Below, piece after piece: positions 26,180-35,100 of a DNA stretch of 64,000 bases. Origin of the DNA: Nitrospinia bacterium. GTDB taxonomy: Bacteria; Nitrospinota; Nitrospinia; Nitrospinales; JAJDAT01. The notes under the pieces were generated by a model, which did no database searches, had not been told where the DNA came from, and saw nothing but the letters and a program-made list of their open reading frames with translations. The stretch lies in NCBI GenBank assembly GCA_029261715.1, contig JAJDAT010000025.1, positions 558,001 through 622,000 of the forward strand, written 5' to 3'. Position numbers and translations under genes: made by a program. Within the stretch, counting starts at the first letter, position 1, and each line of letters opens with the position of its first letter.

Positions 26180-29100
26180 GTGTTTCAAGTAAAGCGAACT
26201 TTGCTTTGGTTTAATATCATAATTTTAACGATCTCTTTGGTCTTACCTCAAATTGTTGACGCTGCGCCACAAGAGTTCCGCAATACCGTCTGGCAAGATG
26301 ATAAAACCTTAGAAGGAAGGAATTACCTAGATCCTTCGCCCTTTGGGCTCAAGGATGACGGAGAGAGTGGCGGTTCTGAGAATGGACAAGGTTCTACCGC
26401 GAAGCATGTACCTTCAGCAACCAAAGTTCGTATACAAAACGCCTATGGCAAACTTCCGTTACGTTTTGAAAAAAACGAAGGCCAAACCGATTCCAAAGTA
26501 AAGTTCTTGTCGCGAGGCAACGGATATAGTTTATTCCTAACGCCAACGGAATCTGTTCTGACCTTAACCAAACCCAGAGAGGGCAAAGAAGGCTACTTCG
26601 ACAAGATCAGTACAGGCTCCGAATTTCACAGAAAAACAAAGAAAATTCAAAACCGCCTCGCTCGCTGTCATCCTAGAACGAACGGATTGTGCAACAATCC
26701 TGAAGTGAAGGATCTAGGTAATTCACTTCCTTTGAAAAAGTTCCGCAATACAGCGTGGAACAACAATGAAGTTGAAGAAAACCAAAATAATGTCACCTTG
26801 AACCCAAAAAATGTCACGGTGAGGCTCTCGAACCGCGACCACAACTCCCAAGAAGAGCAAACGCCATCTTACGAAACCATCGCCATATCCATGAAAGTGG
26901 TGGGAGCCAACCCAAACGCGAAGGTAGCGGGACAAGAAGAACTCCCAGGTAAAACCAATTACCTCATTGGTAAAGACCAATCGAAATGGCGTACAGGCGT
27001 ATCCAATTACAAAAAGGTAAAATATGAAGAGGTGTATCCGGGAATCGATCTAGTCTATTACGGCAACCAAAGAAAACTGGAATACGACTTTGTAGTCAAA
27101 CCCGGCGTCGACCTTAAAGTCATCGCGCTAAAGTTTGACGGTATAGACGGTATGACTTTGGACGATGAAGGCAACCTTGTCTTGCAAACAGGCAATGGCG
27201 AAGTAATCCAACAAAAACCCATCATTTATCAAGAAGTCCACGGACAACGCCAACCGATAGAAGGTAAGTATTCCATCCAGGAAGACAACCGCGTTGCATT
27301 TCTAGTTAGTGACTACGATAAAAATAAAAACCTTGTCATCGATCCTATTCTTCAGTATTCAACCTATTTAGGAGGGACCGATAGTGAGTTTGGTCGAGGT
27401 ATTGCCGTAGATAATTCAGGAAATATTTATGTTGTCGGAGATACTAAATCTACTGGGTTTCCAACAATATCTGGAGCATATCAAACAAATAAAACAGATA
27501 GTTCTTTTGATGTTTTCGTTGTTAAGTTGAATTCCACAGGATCTGCTCTAGTTTACTCTACTTATATTGGAGGTAATGATCAAGATAGAGGTTATGGAAT
27601 AGCAATAGACAATTCTGGAAATGCATATATTACGGGGCTAACTGTTATTGATTTCCCAACAACTGCGGGTGCATTTTTAGAAAATCCATTAAATAATTTT
27701 GCTGGTTTTGTGGCTAAACTGAACCCATCCGGCTCTGATTTAATTTATTCAACCTATCTGGGAGGCACATCTGGAGACAATGATGCTAGAAGTATTGCTG
27801 TCGACGATTCGGGAAATGCCTATGTGACTGGAGTAACATTTGCTTCAAATTTTCCTACGACTTCAGGAGGATTTCAAACGACTAATAATGGATCCGGAGA
27901 TGTGTTTATTATTAAATTAAACTCTACTGGCTCTGGATTAATTTATTCTACTCTTGCAGGGGGTGTTGGCGAGGATAGAGCTTTTGGGATCGATCTAGGC
28001 ACTTCTGGAAATGCATATGTTACGGGGTATACAAAATCAACCGATTTTCCGGTAACTTCAGGAGCATATCAAACAACTTTCGGAAATGGACCTCAAGATG
28101 CGTTTATTTTAAGGTTGAATAGTGATGGTTCAAACTTGGTCTATTCTACCTATGTCGGAGGGCATGCTGATGAAGTCGGAACTGGTATTGCTGTTGACAA
28201 TTCGGAAAATGCCTATATAACAGGTTTTACTCAAGGCGCATATCCAATAACATCTGGGGTGTTTCAATCAATTTCAGCGGGACCAAAAGAAAGTTTTGTT
28301 ACAAAAATTAATTCTTCCGGGTCGAGTCTAATTTACTCAACTTATATAGGAGGAATTAATGGTGATTTCGCGCGCGCTATTGAATTAGACAATTTGGGTA
28401 ATGCATATATTACAGGAGAAACATGGTCTTATGACAGTTATCCTACTACCCCAGGAGCGTTTGCGACAGCGGTTCCAGGAGTAAGTTCTTTTTTATCGAA
28501 ATTAAATACAGATGGTTCCTCTTTATTGTATTCCACTTATGTGTCAGGAGGAGGGTTTGTATATGGAACTGGTATTGCCGTAGATAGTCTTGAGAACGCT
28601 TATATTGTTGGTCATACCTCATCAAATAGTTTCCCCACGACAGAAGGAGCTTTTCAGGAAAGTAAGGCAGGCTCAGATGATGCAATTATTTATAAAGTAA
28701 ACTTTAACCAACCTATTGTAACTGCTCCCGGTAACATCATACTCGAAGCGACAGGACCAACAACATCAGTTGATTTAGGAATTGCCTCAGCAATAGATCC
28801 GCAAGAAGGTGACTTAACCCCTACATCAAACATGATTGGTCCTTTTGCGGTCGGAATTCATACGGTGACTTGGTCGGTGACGGATTCAGATGGGAATATA
28901 GACAGCGCGCCCCAAATAGTTACTATAACCGATACAACTGCCCCAACGGTGAATCCTCCTGAAGATATCACCGTGTTTTCCGCAAGTCAAACCACGTTAG
29001 TAACATTAGGTACGGCGACTGCAACGGATGTCGTTGATGGAGCTTTAACTCCAACAGCTGATAACACCGGACCTTTTACGATTGGCGTACATACAGTCAC

Positions 29101-32100
29101 TTGGTCGACAATAGATTCAGCTGGTAATATTGGAACGGCCTATCAAACAGTAATCATAAATGCTGGGTACCCGCCAGTTGTTACGCCTCCACTTGACGTT
29201 ACTGTCGAAGCAACAGGACCGACATCATTAGTTACGTTAGGAACCGCAGTGGCGACCGACCAGGAAGATGGGGTATTAATTCCTACAGTTGATAATTCTG
29301 GTCCTTTTGCGATCGGAGTTCATACGGTGACTTGGTCGGTGACGGATTCAGATGGGAATACGGGATCGGCCACGCAGACAGTAACTATTACGGATTCTAC
29401 TATTCCTACAGTGATTCCTCCGGCTGACGTGACTTTAGAAGCGACGGGACCGACCACTTCGGTAAATATAGGATTAGCGGTTGCGACCGATCCTATAGAC
29501 GGAAACTTAATTCCTACAGCGGATAACCTGGGGCCGTTTGCCGTTGGAACTCATACCATCACTTGGACGGCCACAGATCCCAGCGGGAATTCCGGAATGG
29601 CGACTCAAACTTTAACCATTATCGATACTATTCCCCCGATAATAAATCCCCCTACAGATATTCTTGTCGTAACAATGGAGTCAGCTATATCAGTGAATCT
29701 TGGGACTGCCACCGCGACAGATATTGTAGACGGAACGTTAACTCCAATTGTAGATAATATCGGGCCTTTTGCGATAGGAGTTTATACGATAACCTGGTCT
29801 GCAACCGATACAAATAACAATACGGGAACAGCCACTCAAACGGTTACGGTGTCGCTCCCAAGCGATCTTGGGGAAACCTCCGAGATTCAATTTACGTCAG
29901 ATTCGGCGCAAAAGCTCAGAGACAAAGCCAATGAACTGGGTTCGGCCGTCAAAATTTATGAATACGTTCGTAATAACTACGAGTATCAGCTTTATCACGG
30001 TTCTATCAGCGGCTCGATCAATTCGTTTTTAGCCAAACGAGGTAACGATGTCGATTTAGCCACTACACTCATTGCTATGTTGAGATCACAAGGCATTCCT
30101 GCGCGCTATGCCGTAGGCAACGTGACACTAAAAAAAGAAGATTTGATGAATTGGCTCAACGTCAAAAACTTCGATTTGGCGGTTTCCATTTTACGCGATC
30201 AGGGGATTCAAGGTCCGGGATCGATTGGACCGGAGGTGAGCGCAGATGGCAATAGCGTGACCTTCGAACGAATTTGGGTGCAAGCATTGGTTTCGTACGA
30301 GGATTATCGCGGTATTGGATCCGATGAATCTTTGGATTGCGCAGGGACTTTTATTCCTGATCCCTGTTTGTGGGTTGATTTAGATCCGGCATTTAAATTA
30401 CGAAAATATCACAATCAGAGAATCGATATTTACGGTCAAGTGCAATTCGATTACGATCGCTATTTTCACGCCATTCGTAATAACGATATTGAATATAAAG
30501 ATAAAAATCCATTGGAGATTTACAAACAGGAAATTCTGGAATATTTACGTATCCATCACCCTGGTAAAACTCTGGAAGACGTCAAAGATCCTGGCTTAAT
30601 AATAAAAGAAGAATTGGAGCTCCTGCCAGCGTCATTACCGTTTGAAACCGTTGGCGAAGTTAAAACCTACGATTCGACAGAAGAACATGATTTAGATTTC
30701 TCTGTTTCCAATCCTGCTGGACTTAAAAAATGGCAAAAAAAACTAAAATTCAAGTTAAAATTTGAAGCAATAGATATAAATCTCCCTTGGGAGATATTAT
30801 TATCTGATGCATCTTACCAAAAGTTATCGCTTTCATTTGTTTCATCATTGCCTGGTTCTCAAAGTGTGGTTGCTAGATTTAATGGAATTGACGCCGTTTC
30901 TCCTTATGTAATAAATATTAATATTAATGGTCAGCCAGTTGTTCAAGACGGGGCTATTTTTAATTTGCAATTGGAAATGGATGGTCCACCAGCTATAGAA
31001 GCTGGTGGGATCGATGATGTTTTTACATCAGAGAATGAAGGTTTAATAGTGGGTGGGTATTATCATATATCTACGGGAGGATATAGTTCGAATTGGTCGC
31101 AAGTTCATCGGGCAACTGAACAACTTTTAACCGCTAACGACCAGTACCCTATTTTAAACGATGCGTCTGATATCCCATATGTTGATGAAAATGAAAATAA
31201 AATTATAGATCCTGGAGAATTACCTCTCCTGGATCATGATGAAGCCCAAGAAGCGCTTACGGGTGGTTTGCTGTATGTTGCCGGAATGCAGTTTTGGGCG
31301 GATTTTTATGAAAAAATTCAAGAGTTGGGAGCGATCGACTATGTTATTTCGCCTATTAGAGGTTTTGCTGGGATTGTTAGCTCTACAAACGAAGTGGAAT
31401 ATTTAGACGGCACTACTTTTGCCATTATGCCCGGTGGGTTATTGGTGGATATGTCTAGTTATTCAAATGGCGATTGGAGAATTAATGAACCTGAAAAAAT
31501 AGCTGGTTTGACCAATGATTTACAAGCTCACATAGGGTCTTCTTTGGAGCATGAAGTGTGGCAACAAATGACGGGTTACGACGCCGTTTCTACCGTTCGT
31601 GGGATCCAAATGGCGTTGGCTCAGGATTTGGATAACGACGGACAGTTTGACGCAAGGCTTCTACATCTCAAAAAAACCGCGACGGAAGACACGTTTCCCG
31701 CAGCAGCTCCTCATTTAGGATTCACTTCTCAGGCTCCACCAAATTTCGAGAGGGCGGATCGTTTTGTTTTTTCCACACGTCCGTCTACTTGGTCATGGGA
31801 ACCCAATCCAGATGAAAGTCATATCTTCTTAACTTTTAAATCAACTATTGACTCTTCAGATAGCGATATAAGGCGTTTGTATGTGAATTACTTTAGTGAA
31901 GCAGGAGATAGCGTTTTTCCGACTGTTGGAATAGTTCCTTGTTTTGACTATCAGGAAGATTTAATTACATCTTTTTCACCTGGTAGCACGGTAACCGGAA
32001 ATTATTGCGGTGGAGAAGACATTGGTGGCGTGAGTAGAGAACAAACGTTGATTCGATTGGAAGAAATTTATACTGATTATACAGGTGGAGCTCCTCAGTT

Positions 32101-35100
32101 TGAATATTTTGATCGTTCGCAAGGTTTCGTCCCCAGTGAAAACGTTTATCGACTTTCCGACGAAGAACTCCCTAGCGATTATTTTCCCTCTGAAGATGTC
32201 ATGAATTTTCATTACTCAATTTATCCTAAAGATCCTCCCGATTACCGATTGGAATTCGTTATCCCTTCTCGTCTTACGGTCGGCCCGACTTACCGTTTTA
32301 AGGTATTTAATGGGAGACAATTTAATTCTAACGATGAATTAACTGGTTGGAGCATGTCCATCTCTAATATGAGTTTTACCGCTAATGGCGGTTATGTGGC
32401 GGCGGAAGAGGAATTGAAACCGGAGGAGGACACCACTGGTCAGCTTTTCGATAACGAACTTTTCAACAACGAAACCTTTGTCGGTTTGGTCAATAACGAC
32501 GAGATCCGCACGCCTTCAACCGTCGATCCGGTTAGTACCGTCACCGGCAATATGTACCTTGACGAAACTGATATAGCCATCAAGGGACGCGGTCTCAATG
32601 TCGGATTCACCCGCACCTACAATTCCGGACAAATCGATCTTGGCGACGGCAAACCGTTCAGCAAAGGTTGGACCCATTCCTACAATATGAAATTGAGATC
32701 CAACGATTTTGGGCAACATCCGAATTATCCCGTCGAGTTGGCTTCGGAAAATGAAAACAATTTAACTTCCTCTATCACCTACACAAACGAACGTGGCGGC
32801 GAAGCGAATTATCTGGTCAACGATTTGGGGAGTTATGCAGTGACGCCGCCAAAAGGATTCTTTGACGACTTGCAATTGGATACGCCCAGCATGGGTTATC
32901 ACACGTTGACCTTTCGCAACGGTACCAAATACGTTTTTTACAGTGGCAATAATATGCGGTCGCCAGGGCAAACGGCGCGCCTAGACCGCATTGAAGATCC
33001 GTATGGCAATCAACTGAGTTTTCAATACGATGGTTCCGGCAATTTAACAGCGATAACCGACAACCTCAATATCGCCGGACGTACAGGACTCTCCTTAACG
33101 TATTCCGGCGACCGGTTGGCGTCCATTACGGATTGGACGGGGCGTGAATGGACCTATGACTACGACGCTCAGAGTCGATTGAGTTCCATAACTGATCCGC
33201 TTGGCAATATTAAAACTTACTCCTACGATGGCGATAGTAATTTTTTAAATGAAGAGGAATATCCGGCGGACCGCAACGGCGAGAAAGCGAAAACGAACTA
33301 TACCTATTACGAAAACGGCAAAACCTTCAACAATGCTAACGCGTTAGGGCAGGGCGAGACTATCGATTACGACCTGTATCGAAAATCTACTCGCGTTACC
33401 GACGCCGACGGCTTTGTGCGTACCTATCGCTACGACCAGAACGGCGCCTTGCTTCAGTTGGAGGAGCCCGACGGCGGTATTTTATTTTTTGACAATAGCG
33501 AAGACAGCCTGCGTTATCAAAAAACCGATGCCCTGGGGTTTGTCACCCAATATTCGTATCGATCCAGTGGCAACGCGGGAACTCAAGCGAGTGATAACTT
33601 TGGTCGAGTGAGTCGGGAAATAGATCCCCTGGGATTTTCGACCCAATTTGAATATGGATTGTTCGATCAACCTTCTCACGTTGTCAATAAGCGTGGTCAT
33701 GCCAGTGTTTTGACTTATTTTGAAACCACGGACTCAAGCCTGGGAGCCGTGGCGGGCAAACTGCAACGGGAAGAAATCCTTTTCGAAGATCCAAACGCTG
33801 AACCCGTTGAAACCAATAACGGCAATTATACCGATGACGATACGGTGTTGATGCTGCATTTTGACGAACTAAACGGAACGTTCGTCGATTCTAGCCCGTC
33901 CGAGCATGTTATTACTGCCGTAAATGGAGCCACTACCGTGAACGCTCCAGACAATCCACTTAATCCTGGTAGCAATGCAGGTTCTTTCGATGGTATTGAT
34001 GATGGCCTTACCATCCCTGATTCCGAAGATTGGGAGTTTGGAAACGGAGATTTTACGATTGAATTATGGTTCCGGTTAAATGAAACGTCTCCAGGATCTG
34101 GGGTTGTTAAAAATAGTGGAAGTTTTTTCTCGCAAGGTCCAAACGCTTCAGTAGGCTATTTTGATTTTGGGTATGACGGTCAAGGCAATACGATATCATT
34201 TTATGACCAACCGGGTAATACGTTTAGCCTTACCATAGGCGCCGTCTTTGCCCCTAATACTTGGTATCATATGGCTCTTGTTCGTGATGGTATTATTTTT
34301 AGATATTTTCTTGATGGAATCGAACAAGGAACTAAAATCAGTAACGCAACTTTACTGGATCATACTGGGCCAGTATCGATAGGAAAAAGAAGTTATCAAA
34401 CCAACTATAGTCAAATAAATGGTCAAATAGAAGAGTTTAGAGTTTCGAAAGGAGTCGCTAGATGGACGTCAGACTTTACGTCGCCCACTACGCCTTATAC
34501 AGCTCCGCCGCCGCCATCGGGAATCAACACGGTTTTGGCGGAATACACGTACACTCCCGGCGGTAATTTAGAAACCAAAACGGACTTTTACGATCCGGCA
34601 AATCCCAATAAAAAAAGGGTAACGACTTATACTTACGACGCCGACGATTTCAATCCGACACAAGTGACGGTTACAGGTTATCCGGAAGGGGAAACCGTTA
34701 CCGTCGACACCACATACGACGCTCTGGGTCGAAAACTAACGGAGAGGCTCAACCGGCGCAACTCTTATGCAGACGAGACTCTACTACAGTTAACGTCGAC
34801 TTTTGAATACGATGCACTGGGGCGCGTTATAGCCGTTACCGATACACTCGGCAATGTAGCGCGTACGGTTTACGATGCCAACGGTCAGGTAACTCAGGAG
34901 TCGGTGGATTACAAACAGACTGACGCCAGTTTTGTGACTCGTATTTTTAAGACTTACGAATATGATGTTGCCGAACGTCTCATCAAAGAAACGGATATCG
35001 ATGGCAACTCGACTCAATATGCTTATGACGCGCGTGGCAATGTAATCTCGGCAACCGACGCAAATGGCAACGTGACGCGATTTGAATACGACGCGATGAA

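Noticed and set aside
29885-30180. Active transglutaminase/cysteine protease in the giant protein
   Set aside because: The position of the catalytic Cys is occupied in GNDVDLATT by non-nucleophilic residues, as in many RHS-linked domains of this type; treated as structural.
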